Shown here: piece by piece, positions 44,186 to 54,094 of the stretch
Numbering within the stretch: the stretch's first letter is position 1
Layout of the letters: each line of letters starts with the position of its first letter
From: Streptomyces sp. V4I2
GTDB taxonomy: Bacteria > Actinomycetota > Actinomycetes > Streptomycetales > Streptomycetaceae
Direction of reading: 5' to 3'
Assembly: GCF_030817655.1 (NCBI RefSeq)
Contig: NZ_JAUSZM010000003.1
Coordinates: 1,674,001 to 1,738,000 of the forward strand
Length of the DNA: 64,000 nt
Notes under the pieces: model-generated
Told to the model about the DNA's origin: nothing
The model's input: the letters and a program-made list of their open reading frames with translations, nothing else
Database searches by the model: none
Made by a program: the position numbers and the translations under genes

Positions 44186-44236
44186 CGTAGGACCGCAGAT
44201 GGCGTAGGACCACATATGGCGTAGGGCCGCGCATAT
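44186..44236. repeat. Three 17-bp tandem repeats between phosphatase genes
   Basis: Copies start at 44186, 44203 and 44220 with consensus CGTAGGACCNCANATGG; the third is the most divergent. They fill the gap between two SpoIIE-type genes and lie 42 bases before the next start, a position suited to a regulatory or promoter array. Confidence 0.8.
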
Positions 44237-44277
44237 CGTGGGAAACTGGGGTGATCCCGGTGGTGAGAGCGGGAGCC

Positions 44278-45507
44278 ATGGACGATTCGGCGATCGACTA
44301 CGCGGCGGTGTTCCAGGCCCTGCCCGGAATGGTCGCCCTGCTCACGCCCGGCCTGGTCTTCGCGGACATCAACGAGGAGTTCCTGCGCACGGCCGGCCGC
44401 AAGCGCGATCAGGTGATCGGGCGGCACATGTTCGACGTCTTCCCGGACAACCCCAACGACCCCACGGCGACGGGCATGCGGAATCTGCAGGCCTCGCTCC
44501 AGCGCGTGCTGGCCACGGGCGAGCGTGACGCGATGGCCCTGCAGCGGTACGACGTCGAGGATCCCGAGCGGCCCGGGCACTGGCAGGAGCGGTACTGGAG
44601 CCCCTGCAACGCGCCGGTGCTCGGCCCGGGCGGGGAGGTGGTGCTGCTGGTGCACCGGGTCGAGGAGGTCACCGAGCTGATCCGGGCCCGCGGCGGGCGG
44701 AGCACCGGCCGGGCACAGGTGCTGGAGGCCGAGCTGTACACCCGCGGCCGCGAGCTGCAGGAGCTCAACGAACGGCTGCGCCGGGCCCACGCCCGCGAGC
44801 GCGAGGTGGCCCTGGCCCTGCAGGAGGCGATGCTGCCCGCCCGTCGGCAGGGGGGCAACCACCGGGCGGCGGTCCGCTACCGGCCCGCGGTCGGCGCGCT
44901 GAACGTGTGCGGCGACTGGTACGACCTGGTCGACCTGGTGGGCGGCCACCGCCTCGGTGTGTCGGTGGGCGACGTGGTCGGCCACGGGCTGGCCGCGGCC
45001 GGTGTCATGGGCCAGCTGCGCAGCGCGCTCAGCGCCACCTCGCGGGTCGCGGACGGCCCGGCCCAGGCGCTGGACGTCCTCGGCCGGTACGCCCATGTGG
45101 TCGACGGCGCCGAATCGGCCACCGCGGTCACCACGTTCATCGACTTCGACCGGCACACGATCACCTACAGCAGCGCCGGCCACCCGCCGCCCGTCCTGGT
45201 CCACGCCGACGGCCGGGTGGAGTTCCTCGACCGGGCCACCGATCCCCCGCTGGACGCCCGCCCCGACCCGCTCCCGAGGCCCCAGGCCGGCACCACCTTC
45301 ACCGGCGGCGCCACCCTCGCCCTGTACACCGACGGCCTGGTCGAGCGGCGCCACGAGGACATCGACACCGGTCTGGCCCGCCTGGCGGACTCCCTGCGCC
45401 GCCACCGGGCCGCCGACCCCGAGACCCTCGCCGACGCCGTCCTGCTGGAGCTGCTGCCACCCGGCGGCGCCACGGACGACACGGCCCTGATCATCGTGCG
45501 ACTGTGA
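44278..45507 (+). CDS. PAS-PP2C (SpoIIE) phosphatase
   Basis: The 409-residue protein has an N-terminal PAS domain (about 5-125), a coiled linker (ELYTRGRELQELNERLRRAH) and a C-terminal PP2C phosphatase (about 190-405) with intact GDWYDLVDL, VGDVVGHG and DDTALIIV motifs. It probably dephosphorylates an anti-anti-sigma factor in response to the PAS signal. It has no kinase domain, unlike its neighbour. ATG at 44278 follows GCGGGAG; GTG at 44251 is an alternative. Confidence 0.9.
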   Translation: MDDSAIDYAAVFQALPGMVALLTPGLVFADINEEFLRTAGRKRDQVIGRHMFDVFPDNPNDPTATGMRNLQASLQRVLATGERDAMALQRYDVEDPERPGHWQERYWSPCNAPVLGPGGEVVLLVHRVEEVTELIRARGGRSTGRAQVLEAELYTRGRELQELNERLRRAHAREREVALALQEAMLPARRQGGNHRAAVRYRPAVGALNVCGDWYDLVDLVGGHRLGVSVGDVVGHGLAAAGVMGQLRSALSATSRVADGPAQALDVLGRYAHVVDGAESATAVTTFIDFDRHTITYSSAGHPPPVLVHADGRVEFLDRATDPPLDARPDPLPRPQAGTTFTGGATLALYTDGLVERRHEDIDTGLARLADSLRRHRAADPETLADAVLLELLPPGGATDDTALIIVRL

Positions 45508-45651
45508 GAAGGGCGGTGGGTGTGGCCGCGGGTGCCCCCGTCCGGTTCCGGCAACCGCGGCCTGCGCCTACACTGGCACCCCCACGACGTGCCGGTTGAC
45601 CTGCTTTAACGCGGCGGTTGAGCCGACCGCCGGAGTGAGGAGCGACCCCCC

Positions 45652-46389
45652 TTGTTCTACTACCTGCTCAAATACGTGTTCCTGGGGCCGTTGCTGAGAC
45701 TGGTCTTCCGCCCTCGAATAGAAGGCCTGGAGCACGTTCCGGCATCGGGTGCGGCCATCGTCGCGGGCAATCACCTCTCTTTCTCGGACCACTTCCTGAT
45801 GCCCGCGGTCCTGAAGCGGCGCATCACCTTCCTCGCGAAGGCCGAGTACTTCACGGGACCCGGCATCCGGGGCCGGCTGGTCGCGACCTTCTTCCGCAGC
45901 GCCGGACAGATCCCCGTGGACCGCTCCGGCAAGGAGGCGGGCCAGGCCGCGATCCGCGAGGGGCTCGGCGTCCTGAGCAAGGACGAACTGCTCGGCATCT
46001 ACCCGGAGGGCACCCGCTCCCACGACGGCCGGCTCTACAAGGGCAAGGTCGGCGTCGCGGTGATGGCGCTCAAAGCCCAAGTGCCCGTCATCCCCTGCGC
46101 GATGATCGGCACCTTCGAGGCCCAGCCGCCCGGCAAGCTCGTCCCCAACATCCACCCCGTGGTGATCCGCTTCGGCAAGCCTCTCGACTTCTCCCGGTAC
46201 GCCGGCATGGAGAACGAGAAGGCGATCCTGCGCGCCATCACCGACGAGATCATGTACGCGATCCTGACGCTGTCCGAGCAGGAGTACGTCGACCAGTACG
46301 CGGCGGTCGCCAAGGCGGAGGAGGCCGCGGCGCGCTCGGAGAAGGAGAAGGAGAAGGAGCGCAGGTTCCCGCGGCTGCCGCTGAGTTGA
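45652..46389 (+). CDS. 1-acyl-sn-glycerol-3-phosphate acyltransferase
   Basis: The 245-residue PlsC-family membrane-associated enzyme makes phosphatidic acid from lysophosphatidic acid. Its HX4D motif is NHLSFSDHF near 40-48 and the second motif is IYPEGTRS near 120-127. The tail is highly charged (RSEKEKEKERR). TTG at 45652 is preceded by GAGGAG at a suitable distance. There is no operon partner; the next gene begins 58 bases on. Streptomyces has several such paralogues, so the exact acceptor is uncertain. Confidence 0.88.
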   Translation: MFYYLLKYVFLGPLLRLVFRPRIEGLEHVPASGAAIVAGNHLSFSDHFLMPAVLKRRITFLAKAEYFTGPGIRGRLVATFFRSAGQIPVDRSGKEAGQAAIREGLGVLSKDELLGIYPEGTRSHDGRLYKGKVGVAVMALKAQVPVIPCAMIGTFEAQPPGKLVPNIHPVVIRFGKPLDFSRYAGMENEKAILRAITDEIMYAILTLSEQEYVDQYAAVAKAEEAAARSEKEKEKERRFPRLPLS

Positions 46390-46447
46390 CCTCTGCTGTC
46401 GGCAGAGCGCCTGGCGGGCGCGGCGGTCCCGGTCGTACGGTCGCCGC

Positions 46448-47499
46448 ATGAGACGTGCTGTGGTGGTCGGAGCGACGGGACAGATCGGACGGGCCGCCGT
46501 GGGCGTGCTGGCCCGGGACGGCTGGGAGGTGACAGCCGTCTCGCGCGGGGCGCGCGGGACGAGGGCTGGCCCGACGACGTGCGGGCGGTCCGCGCGGACC
46601 GGGAGGACGACGCGGCCCTGGCCGCGGCGGTCGGCGACGGCTGTGACGTCCTGGTCGACATGGTGGCCTACGGGCCGGAGCACGCACGGCAGTTGACCTC
46701 GCTGGGTGATCGCGTGGGCGCGGCCGTGGTGGTCTCCAGCGTGTCGGTGTACGAGGACGACAAGGGCCGGGGCTTCGACACCCAGCAGGAGCCGGGCGGC
46801 TTCCCCGAGTACCCGGTGCCGATCACGGAGGACCAGCGGACCGTCCGGCCGGGAGACACCTCGTACAGCACCCGCAAGGCGGGGCTGGAGCGCGAACTCC
46901 TCACGGCGGGCGGGCGGTTGCCGACCACGCTGCTGCGTGCCGGTGCGATCCACGGGCCGCACTGCCGGACCCCGCGCGAGCTGTACTTCGTCAAGCGCAA
47001 CCTGGACGGCCGGCCCCGGCGCGTCCTGGCCTACGGAGGCACGAGCCGGTTCCATCCGGCGAGCGTCCACACCATCGCCGAGCTGATCCGGCTGGCCGCC
47101 GCACGGCCGGGCACGCGGGTCCTCAACGCCGTGGACCCGGACGCTCCGACGGTCGCGGAGATCGCGCGGGCGATCGACGCCGTCATGGGTGTCGAGAGCG
47201 AGAACGTCCTCGTGGAGGGGCCGCCCCCGGCGCCCACGGTGGGTGACACGCCGTGGTCGGTGCCGCTGCCCGTGGTGTGCGACATGTCCGCGGCGGAACG
47301 GGAGTTGGGCTACCGCCCGGTCGTGCGGTACGCCGAGACGCTGCCGGACACGGTCGCGTGGATCGAGGGGCGGCTCGCGGGGCGGGACTGGCGGGAGGCG
47401 TACCCGAAGATGCTCGAGTCGTACGGCGACCTCTTCGACTACGCGGCGGAGGACGCGTTTCTCGACACGCTCGACACGGTCGACGCGCTCGACGCGTGA
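46448..47499 (+). pseudogene. NAD-dependent epimerase/dehydratase with a frameshift in a G-tract
   Basis: The N-terminus (MRRAVVVGATGQIGRAAVGV, Rossmann fold) is in frame 2 from 46448. The remainder, from about 46553 to the stop at 47499, is in frame 1. The shift maps to a run of four G at 46547-46550. With five G the frame reads through as VSRGGARDEGWPDDVRAV, restoring a roughly 350-residue SDR-type protein (SSVSVYEDD, then SYSTRKAGLE with the Tyr/Lys pair). The cause could be a sequencing error, a true null mutation or slippage in the G-tract. The C-terminal part could be reinitiated at GTG 46579 as a 306-residue product lacking the cofactor-binding motif. Confidence 0.8.
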
Positions 47500-47533
47500 A
47501 AGGGGGGCGGCGTCGGTGACGGCCGCCCCCCTT
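47500..47533. terminator. Bidirectional terminator between convergent genes
   Basis: AAGGGGGGCGGC (47500-47511) pairs with GCCGCCCCCCTT (47522-47533) around a 10-base loop. It lies directly after the epimerase stop and 14 bases past the end of the convergent peptidase gene. Confidence 0.85.
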
Positions 47534-47546
47534 CAGGACGTACTGG

Positions 47547-49142
47547 TTACGGCTTCGGCGTCGCGTGCGGTGCGCACGTCACGTCGGCGGCGTCCAGCTT
47601 GCCGGTGAGCAGGTAGGCGTCCACCCGCTCGTTGATGCACGGGTTGACCAGGCTGGTCACGCCATGGGAGCCCGCGCCCTTCTCGGTGATCAGGCGGGAG
47701 CCCTTGAAGCGCTTGTGCAGTTCGACGGCGCCGCCGTACGGGGTGGCGGCGTCACGCTCCGCCTGCACGATCAGCACGCCCGGCAGCCCCTTGCCGGTCT
47801 TCACGTCCACCGGGGTCTGCTGCTTGACCGGCCAGGTCGCACACGGCAGGTTCATCCAGGCGTTGGACCAGGTCAGGAACGGGTAGTCCTGGTGCAGCCG
47901 CGTGTTGTCCCGGTCCCACTTCTTCCAGCTGGTGGGCCACTTGGCGTCGGTGCACTCGACGGCCGTGTAGACGGCGTTGCCGTTCTCCGCGGTGATGTTG
48001 CCCGCGGTGTCAGTCAGGTCGGGGGCGGCCGCGTCGACGAGCGCCTGGGTGTCTCCGGCGAAGTACTTGCTGAAGACGGTGGCGACCGGAATCCACGAGG
48101 AGTCGTAGTACGGGGCACCCGTGAAGTAGCCGAGCAGCTCGGCCGGTCCGACGACCCCGCCGATGGGGCTCTTCTTGGCCGCTGCCCGCAACTCCAGCCA
48201 CTTCGCCTGGACTTCGGCGCGGCTGTCACCGAGGTGGAAGACGGCGTCGTTGGCGGCGACCCAGTCCTGCCAGTCCTTCCAGCGGCCCTCGAAGGCGACG
48301 TCCTGGTCGAGGTTGGCCTCGTACCAGATCTTCTCCCGCGAGGGGTTGACGACGCTGTCGACGACCATGCGCCGGACATGGCCCGGGAACAGGGTGCCGT
48401 AGACCGCGCCGAGGTAGGTGCCGTAGGAGACGCCGAGGAAGTTGAGCTTCTTCTCGCCCAGGGCGGCACGGATGACGTCCAGGTCGCGCGCGGTGTTCGG
48501 CGTGGTCATGTGCGGCAGCATTTCGCCGCTGCGCTCGTAGCAGCCCTCGGCGTACTCGCGGGCCAGCTTGCGCTGGGCCAGCTTGTCGGCCTCGGAGTCC
48601 GGCACCGGGTCCATCTTGGGTGCCTTGACGAACTCCTGCGGGTCGGCACAGGAGATGGGCGCCGAGTGGCCCACGCCGCGCGGGTCGAAGCCCACGAAGT
48701 CGTACGCCTTGGCCGTGTTGGCCCAGACGGGCGCCTTGGTGGTGACCCGGCGCGGGAAGCGCAGGCCGGAGCCGCCCGGCCCGCCCGGGTTGTAGACGAG
48801 GGCGCCCAGGCGCTCCTCCTTCGTGCCCGTGTTGCCGATCCTGTCGACGGCGAGCTTGATCTGCTTGCCGTACGGCTTGGCGTAATCGAGCGGCACGGTG
48901 ACATAGCCGCACTGGATCGGCTTCTCCAGGCCCCAGTCGGCCGGACAGTCCTGCCAGTCGATCCCGGTCTTCTCGGCCTTGGCGGCGGCGATCGCGGCGC
49001 CGCGGGCCTCGCGGTCCTGGCCGTGGCGGGTGTCCGCGCTCGCGGTGGGCGCCGCGACGGCCCCGGCTATCAGGGTCGCCGTGACGAGCACTCCGGCGGA
49101 ACCGAACGCGGCCGTCCGCCTCGTCGCTCTCTTGTCCCTCAA
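47547..49142 (-). CDS. tap: Secreted tripeptidyl aminopeptidase (S33 alpha/beta hydrolase)
   Basis: This 531-residue exported serine peptidase is of the S. lividans Tap type. It releases tripeptides from protein N-termini. The signal peptide is near residues 1-37 (VLVTATLIAGAVAAPTASA). The oxyanion segment GGPGGSG is near 122-128; the nucleophile Ser lies in GVSYGTYLG, Asp in QAERDAATP, and His in GAGSHGVTS. TTG at 49142 is chosen because GGGGAGG lies 6 bases upstream and the signal peptide begins there. It lies downstream of the urease operon in the same direction, with a 140-base gap. Confidence 0.9.
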   Translation of the reverse strand: MRDKRATRRTAAFGSAGVLVTATLIAGAVAAPTASADTRHGQDREARGAAIAAAKAEKTGIDWQDCPADWGLEKPIQCGYVTVPLDYAKPYGKQIKLAVDRIGNTGTKEERLGALVYNPGGPGGSGLRFPRRVTTKAPVWANTAKAYDFVGFDPRGVGHSAPISCADPQEFVKAPKMDPVPDSEADKLAQRKLAREYAEGCYERSGEMLPHMTTPNTARDLDVIRAALGEKKLNFLGVSYGTYLGAVYGTLFPGHVRRMVVDSVVNPSREKIWYEANLDQDVAFEGRWKDWQDWVAANDAVFHLGDSRAEVQAKWLELRAAAKKSPIGGVVGPAELLGYFTGAPYYDSSWIPVATVFSKYFAGDTQALVDAAAPDLTDTAGNITAENGNAVYTAVECTDAKWPTSWKKWDRDNTRLHQDYPFLTWSNAWMNLPCATWPVKQQTPVDVKTGKGLPGVLIVQAERDAATPYGGAVELHKRFKGSRLITEKGAGSHGVTSLVNPCINERVDAYLLTGKLDAADVTCAPHATPKP

Positions 49143-49282
49143 GTGGGGCCTCCCCGTACGTCGTTGTGATCGGTACGGAGATCCTCTCGGCTGTGAGCTC
49201 CCTGAGGACAGGGGTTGTTGACCTTCTTTGCCAATCCGATAACCGGACTGAGACGTTCGCTTGGCGGTCCGCGCCGCCGTTT

Positions 49283-50047
49283 TCAACCGAGGGTCGTCAG
49301 CGCCTCGTCGAGTATCCGCCGAAGCTTCAGCGCGTTTGGCGCCACGGCGGTCACCAGCGCGGTCGGCCCCGCGAGCGGCATGATCGCGGCCCCCTCCCCC
49401 AGCACCCGGGCCGTCACCGGTTGGTCCGCGAACTCCGGCCGTACGATGACGACTTGGCCCACGGCCCGATGCCCCGCGAGCACGGCGGGTCCGTCCCAGC
49501 CGCCCGGCGCCCCGGGACCGCAGGACAGCTCCTGGTCGAGCACGGTACGCCCCGCGATCCGTACGACCAGCCGGCTGCCGAGCCGGCCCGGTTCCTCACC
49601 GGCGCGTCCGAGCACCTGCTCCTCGCGCAGGACGAGCCGGGCCGTGGCACCGAGGTCGGCACGGGTCGTGACGTACAGGTCGCTGCCGTGCGCGGAGATC
49701 AACTGCTCGGGCAGCCAGCGCAGTTCGCCGCCGTCGGCGACGGTGAGCCGGACGTCGTAGCGGGACTCGCCCTTGGCCTGGCCCGGCAGTGCGATGGTGG
49801 CGGCGGCCGACCCGACGCGCAGCCGGGCCCCGGTCTCCACCCCGGCCTCCACGGTGAAGTGGTCCCCGCCGAGCGGGCCGCTCATCGCGCCGACGAGCAT
49901 GACGTGTGCCTCGCTGCCGCTTCCCCGGGTCCGCCGCAGGGCCAGCGGCCCGTCGCCCTCGAGGACGGGCAGGGACGTTCCGCCGCGGCCGTCGTCCCGC
50001 GCGAGCATCCGCGCGGTGGCCCGCACCCCGGTCCCGGCCGCGGTCAT
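49283..50047 (-). CDS. ureD: Urease accessory protein UreD
   Basis: This 254-residue urease maturation factor works with UreF and UreG to load nickel into apo-urease. Segments [27 protein letters not shown] and [14 protein letters not shown] fit the UreD/UreH family. ATG at 50047 overlaps the ureG stop by 4 bases. It is the last gene of the operon ureABC-F-G-D. Confidence 0.92.
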   Translation of the reverse strand: MTAAGTGVRATARMLARDDGRGGTSLPVLEGDGPLALRRTRGSGSEAHVMLVGAMSGPLGGDHFTVEAGVETGARLRVGSAAATIALPGQAKGESRYDVRLTVADGGELRWLPEQLISAHGSDLYVTTRADLGATARLVLREEQVLGRAGEEPGRLGSRLVVRIAGRTVLDQELSCGPGAPGGWDGPAVLAGHRAVGQVVIVRPEFADQPVTARVLGEGAAIMPLAGPTALVTAVAPNALKLRRILDEALTTLG

Positions 50048-50721
50048 GCCGTCCACGCGGCGAGCTGCGCCCGCACCCAGGAGGCGACGTCCCGCACGCC
50101 GGGCTCGGTCCTGAGCGACTGGAAGACGACCGGCAGTTGGGCCCGCTGCGCCTTGGCGTCGGCGGCCATCCGCGCCAGGTCGGAGCCGACGTACGGGGCG
50201 AGGTCGGTCTTGTTGACGACGAGCAGGTCGGCGGTGGTGACGCCCGGGCCGCCCTTGCGCGGGATGTCGTCCCCGCCGGCCACGTCGATCACGAAGATCT
50301 GTGCGTCGACGAGCCCTCTGGAGAAGGTGGCGGTCAGGTTGTCGCCGCCGGACTCGACGAGGATGAGATCCAGCGGGCCGACCTCGTCCTCCAGGTCCTC
50401 CACCGCTTCGAGATTGGCGGAGATGTCGTCCCGGATCGCGGTGTGCGGACAGGCGCCGGTCTCCACGGCGGTGATCCGCTCGGGCGGCAGCACGGCCTCC
50501 CGCAGCAGGAACTCGGCGTCCTCGCGCGTGTAGATGTCATTGGTGACGACAGCGAGGGACAACTCGTCACGCAAGGCCCGGCACAGCGCGGCGACGGTGG
50601 CCGTCTTCCCGGACCCGACAGGCCCACCGAGCCCGATCCGCAGGGCCCGGTGCGAGCCGTCGGGACGATGAGCGTCGGCACTGACGGCGGCGGGGCCGTC
50701 GAGGGAGTGGTCGAGATGCAT
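50044..50721 (-). CDS. ureG: Urease accessory GTPase UreG
   Basis: This 225-residue SIMIBI GTPase provides energy for nickel insertion. It has the P-loop [12 protein letters not shown] near 32-43, the metal-binding CPH motif ([13 protein letters not shown]), ESGGDNLT and NKTD. ATG at 50721 follows the long intergenic repeat that separates it from ureF. Confidence 0.96.
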   Translation of the reverse strand: MHLDHSLDGPAAVSADAHRPDGSHRALRIGLGGPVGSGKTATVAALCRALRDELSLAVVTNDIYTREDAEFLLREAVLPPERITAVETGACPHTAIRDDISANLEAVEDLEDEVGPLDLILVESGGDNLTATFSRGLVDAQIFVIDVAGGDDIPRKGGPGVTTADLLVVNKTDLAPYVGSDLARMAADAKAQRAQLPVVFQSLRTEPGVRDVASWVRAQLAAWTA

Positions 50722-50754
50722 GGGGGCGGCTCCTTTTGCGCGAGGTCGGCTGTA

Positions 50755-50895
50755 TTCAGCCCGTCTGGGGTACCCCCCTCCGGGGGAGTTTGAGGACGAG
50801 GCCCGTTCAGGGCCGACGGGCGTCCGGGGGCGAAGCCCCCTGGCGGGGTCGAAGGGGCGGAGCCCCTGGTGATGGGACGGGTAGGGGCGGCGGGG
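50755..50895. repeat. Hairpin-rich repeat element inside the urease operon
   Basis: The ureF-ureG gap holds several inverted repeats: CCCCC-TCC-GGGGG, GGGGGC-GAA-GCCCCC, AGGGGC-GG-AGCCCCT and GGCC repeats around GTTTGAGGACGAGGCCCG. Sequences of this type recur between Streptomyces genes in my memory. Here it lies within an otherwise overlapping operon and may pause transcription, protect RNA 3' ends, or simply be an insertion. Confidence 0.6.
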
Positions 50896-50907
50896 GCGAA
50901 CAACCTC

Positions 50908-51582
50908 CTACGACGCGAAGAGCCGTACGGGCCAGGCGGCATGCACCTCGGCGGAGATCTCCAACAACGGAGCGGAAGCCGCGGGCAAGGCATCGACCCC
51001 CTCGTCGACAACCATCCGCGCCGCCTCCACCGCCTGATCCGCGACGCGATCCAGCTCCGGCGCCAGCCGAGCCAGCGCCCCGGTCGCATCGAAGGGATCC
51101 AGACTCAACAACCGCACCGTGGCCGACGCCGGCCCACTGACACTCTCGTACGCCGCACAGTAGGCGGCGTCAAGCGCCCCCAGCCCCGCCGCCCGAGCCG
51201 CCAGGCCCAGCACGACCGGCTGATGCGCCCCCTTGGGAAACTCCCGCGCCAGGGCGTCGAGTTCCTCGGACGGCCAGGTCGCCCGCGCGGCCCGCATCAG
51301 CTGGCGGCCCAGCTTCCGCGCGGCGACCCGCAGTGCGGGCGACGGCGTCCGCGCATCGGCCGCCGCGTCCAACTCCGCGGGATCGACACCGAGTACGGCC
51401 GCCGCGGCCAGCGCCGCGGAGACCCGCCCGGTCGTGTGCAGCCGCCCCCGGCAGAAGGACTCAAGGCTCGCGCCCCCGGTGACACGCCCGGCCTTGACGG
51501 CCGCCTCGGCGCCGCCGGAGTGCGCGTGCCCTCCGGCGGGGAAGCGGCCGTCGGCGAGAACAAGAAGTGCTGCTCGTGACAT
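50908..51582 (-). CDS. ureF: Urease accessory protein UreF
   Basis: This 224-residue all-helical chaperone couples UreG to the urease-UreD complex. The N-terminus has LLVLADGRFPAGGHAHSGGAE, the typical UreF opening; the C-terminus is SAEVHAAWPVRLFAS. ATG at 51582 lies 13 bases after the ureC stop. No UreE is present in the operon, which is usual for Streptomyces. Confidence 0.93.
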   Translation of the reverse strand: MSRAALLVLADGRFPAGGHAHSGGAEAAVKAGRVTGGASLESFCRGRLHTTGRVSAALAAAAVLGVDPAELDAAADARTPSPALRVAARKLGRQLMRAARATWPSEELDALAREFPKGAHQPVVLGLAARAAGLGALDAAYCAAYESVSGPASATVRLLSLDPFDATGALARLAPELDRVADQAVEAARMVVDEGVDALPAASAPLLEISAEVHAAWPVRLFAS

Positions 51583-51595
51583 CGGATCCGCGCCG

Positions 51596-53317
51596 TCAGA
51601 AGAGGAAGTAGCGCTGGGCCATGGGCAGTTCGGCGGCCGGAGTCGCCTCGACGAGCTCGCCGTCGATGTGCACGGCGAAGCTGTCGGGATCGACCTGGAC
51701 GCGGGGCCGCGCGTCGTTCTCCCGCATGTCGGCCTTGGTGACGCCACGCGTCGACTCGATGGCGACGAAGCGCTTCCCCAACTGCAGCCGCTCCGGCAGC
51801 CCGTCCTCGATGGCGAGCGGCGCCACGAAGTTGAAGGAGTTCGAGGCCGGCGCCCGCCCGATCGCACCGAACATCGGGCGCGGCAGGATCGGCTGCGGTG
51901 TCGGGATGGAGGCGTTGGCGTCGCCCATCTGCGCGTACGCGATCTGGCCGCCCTTGACGACGAGGTGCGGCTTGACCCCGAAGAACGCGGGCTCCCACAG
52001 CACGAGGTCGGCGAGCTTGCCGGTCTCGACCGAGCCGACCTGGTGGGCGAGGCCCTGAGCGACGGCCGGGTTGATCGTGTACTTGGCGACATAGCGACGT
52101 ACCCGGTGGTTGTCGGCGCGTCCGTCGCCCGGCAGCACGCCCCGCCGCCGCTTCATCACGTGGGCCGTCTGCCAGGTGCGCATGATGACCTCGCCGACCC
52201 GGCCCATGGCCTGCGCGTCGGAGGAGATGATCGAGATGGCGCCCAGGTCGTGGAGGATGTCCTCCGCGCCGATGGTGGAGGGCCGGATCCGGGACTCGGC
52301 GAAGGCGAGGTCCTCCGGGACGGCGGGGTTGAGGTGGTGGCAGACCATCAGCATGTCGAGGTGTTCCTCGGCGGTGTTGACGGTGTACGGCCGCGTCGGG
52401 TTCGTCGAACTGGGCAGCACGTGCGGCTCGGAGACCACGGTCATGATGTCCGGCGCGTGCCCGCCGCCCGCACCCTCGGTGTGGTAGGCGTGGATGCCGC
52501 GTCCGGCGATCGCGGCGAGGGTGTCGCCGACGAACCCCGCCTCGTTCAGCGTGTCCGTGTGGATGGCGACCTGGATGCCGGTGCGGTCGGCGACGGTCAG
52601 CGAGGCGTCGATGACGGCCGGGGTCGAACCCCAGTCCTCGTGCAGCTTGAGGCCGAGGGCGCCGCCGCGGATCTGGGACAGCATCGCCTCGTGGGAGACG
52701 GTGTTGCCCTTGCCGAGGAAGCCGATGTTGAGCGGGTACTGCTCCATCGCCTCCAGCATCCGGGCCAGGTGCCAGGGGCCGGGCGTCACGGTCGTCGCCT
52801 TCGAGCCCTCCGCCGGACCGGTGCCGCCGCCGACCAGGGTGGTGACGCCGGCGGACAGCGCCTCGTCGGCGATCTGCGGGCAGATGAAGTGGACGTGCGC
52901 GTCGACGGCGCCGGCGGTCAGGATCCGCCCGTTGCCGGCGATGATCTCGGTCTCGGGGCCGATCACCAGGTCGGGGTGGACGCCGTCCATGGTGTCGGGG
53001 TTGCCGGCCTTGCCGATGCCGGTGATCCGGCCGTCGCGGATGCCGACGTCGGCCTTGACGATCCCCCAGTGGTCGATGATCACAGCGCCGGTGATGACCG
53101 TGTCCGGGGTGCCGTCTGCGCGCGTAGCACGCGACTGGCCCATGGACTCGCGGATGACCTTGCCGCCGCCGAAGACGGCCTCGTCACCGGCGAGGCCGGG
53201 ACCGCCGGAACGATCCTCCTCGATCTCGACGAGCAGGTCGGTGTCGGCGAGCCGGATGCGGTCGCCGGTGGTGGGGCCGAACAGGTCGGCGTACGCGGCA
53301 CGCGAGATCTCAGGCAT
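51596..53317 (-). CDS. ureC: Urease alpha subunit UreC
   Basis: This 573-residue amidohydrolase hydrolyses urea to ammonia and carbamate with a dinuclear nickel centre. The HVH metal motif is in [13 protein letters not shown], the carbamylated Lys in GLKLHEDWG, further ligands in [14 protein letters not shown] and [13 protein letters not shown], and flap residues in MVCHHLN. Length matches the family. ATG at 53317 overlaps ureB by 8 bases. Confidence 0.97.
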   Translation of the reverse strand: MPEISRAAYADLFGPTTGDRIRLADTDLLVEIEEDRSGGPGLAGDEAVFGGGKVIRESMGQSRATRADGTPDTVITGAVIIDHWGIVKADVGIRDGRITGIGKAGNPDTMDGVHPDLVIGPETEIIAGNGRILTAGAVDAHVHFICPQIADEALSAGVTTLVGGGTGPAEGSKATTVTPGPWHLARMLEAMEQYPLNIGFLGKGNTVSHEAMLSQIRGGALGLKLHEDWGSTPAVIDASLTVADRTGIQVAIHTDTLNEAGFVGDTLAAIAGRGIHAYHTEGAGGGHAPDIMTVVSEPHVLPSSTNPTRPYTVNTAEEHLDMLMVCHHLNPAVPEDLAFAESRIRPSTIGAEDILHDLGAISIISSDAQAMGRVGEVIMRTWQTAHVMKRRRGVLPGDGRADNHRVRRYVAKYTINPAVAQGLAHQVGSVETGKLADLVLWEPAFFGVKPHLVVKGGQIAYAQMGDANASIPTPQPILPRPMFGAIGRAPASNSFNFVAPLAIEDGLPERLQLGKRFVAIESTRGVTKADMRENDARPRVQVDPDSFAVHIDGELVEATPAAELPMAQRYFLF

Positions 53318-53621
53318 CGAGGGCACCTCCGGTCTCCCCGCGCAGCCCGGGCACCACACGGGCGCCGGCGAGCGGGACGAGTTCGACGTCGACGGGGATC
53401 CCGGGTTCGAAGCGCACGGCGGTGCCGGCGGCGATGTTGAGCCGCTTGCCGCGTGCGGCGCCGCGGTCGAATTCCAGACCGGGGTTGGCCTCGGCGAAGT
53501 GGTAGTGGGAGCCGACCTGGACGGGCCGGTCGGCGGCGTTGAGGACGGTCAGCGCGGTGACCTCGCGCCCCTCGTTGTAGACGATCGGGCCTGAAGCGAA
53601 CAGGAACTCTCCGGGAATCAT
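53310..53621 (-). CDS. ureB: Urease beta subunit UreB
   Basis: The 103-residue structural subunit begins [20 protein letters not shown] and contains [18 protein letters not shown], both typical. It assembles with UreA and UreC. Its 3' end overlaps ureC by 8 bases; ureA ends 15 bases upstream of its start. Confidence 0.97.
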   Translation of the reverse strand: MIPGEFLFASGPIVYNEGREVTALTVLNAADRPVQVGSHYHFAEANPGLEFDRGAARGKRLNIAAGTAVRFEPGIPVDVELVPLAGARVVPGLRGETGGALDA

Positions 53622-53636
53622 GGCGGCTCCTGCCCG

Positions 53637-53939
53637 TCAGACGATCGGGTCGTGGACGGTGACGAGCTTGGTGCCGTCCGGGAAGGTCGCCTCGACCTGG
53701 ACGTCGTGGATCATCTCGGGGATGCCCTCCATGACGTCGTCCCTGGTGAGCAGCTTGCGTCCGGAGGCCATGAGCTCGGCGACCGTACGGCCGTCACGCG
53801 CGCCCTCGAGGATGTGCGACGTGATGAGCGCGACCGCCTCGGGGTGGTTGAGCTTCAGCCCGCGGGCCCGGCGCTTCTCGGCCACGTCGGCCGCCACATG
53901 GATCAGCAGCCTCTCTTGCTCGTGCGGGGTCAGTTGCAC
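53637..53939 (-). CDS. ureA: Urease gamma subunit UreA
   Basis: The 100-residue small subunit begins [20 protein letters not shown] (GTG read as Met) and contains [21 protein letters not shown], the hallmark of UreA. GTG at 53939 follows GAGGTGGG 3 bases upstream; upstream in-frame codons back to 54047 are not family-like. It is the first gene of ureABCFGD. The promoter lies in 53940-54094, where no clear nickel or nitrogen operator was recognised. Confidence 0.96.
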   Translation of the reverse strand: MQLTPHEQERLLIHVAADVAEKRRARGLKLNHPEAVALITSHILEGARDGRTVAELMASGRKLLTRDDVMEGIPEMIHDVQVEATFPDGTKLVTVHDPIV

Positions 53940-54094
53940 GTCCCACCTCACAGTCCTCGCTCCGGACCGTGCGGGGTCCGGCTGCCGCAGCCCCCGGGCA
54001 ACGTCCCTGGTGGCGTGGATCGGCAGGCTAGTTGGACCGGGTTTCAAGCAAGTTAACCGAGCTGTGATCCGTTCAGCCCACTTTCTTGATCCGT

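Noticed and set aside
46579..47499. The 306-codon frame as an intact short epimerase starting at GTG 46579
   Set aside because: It lacks the Rossmann glycine motif that lies just upstream in another frame, so a frameshift explains the data better.
49143..49282. A ureE gene or signal extension between the peptidase and ureD
   Set aside because: Only 140 bases with no His-rich coding sequence. The peptidase signal peptide starts at the TTG at 49142, which has a good ribosome site.
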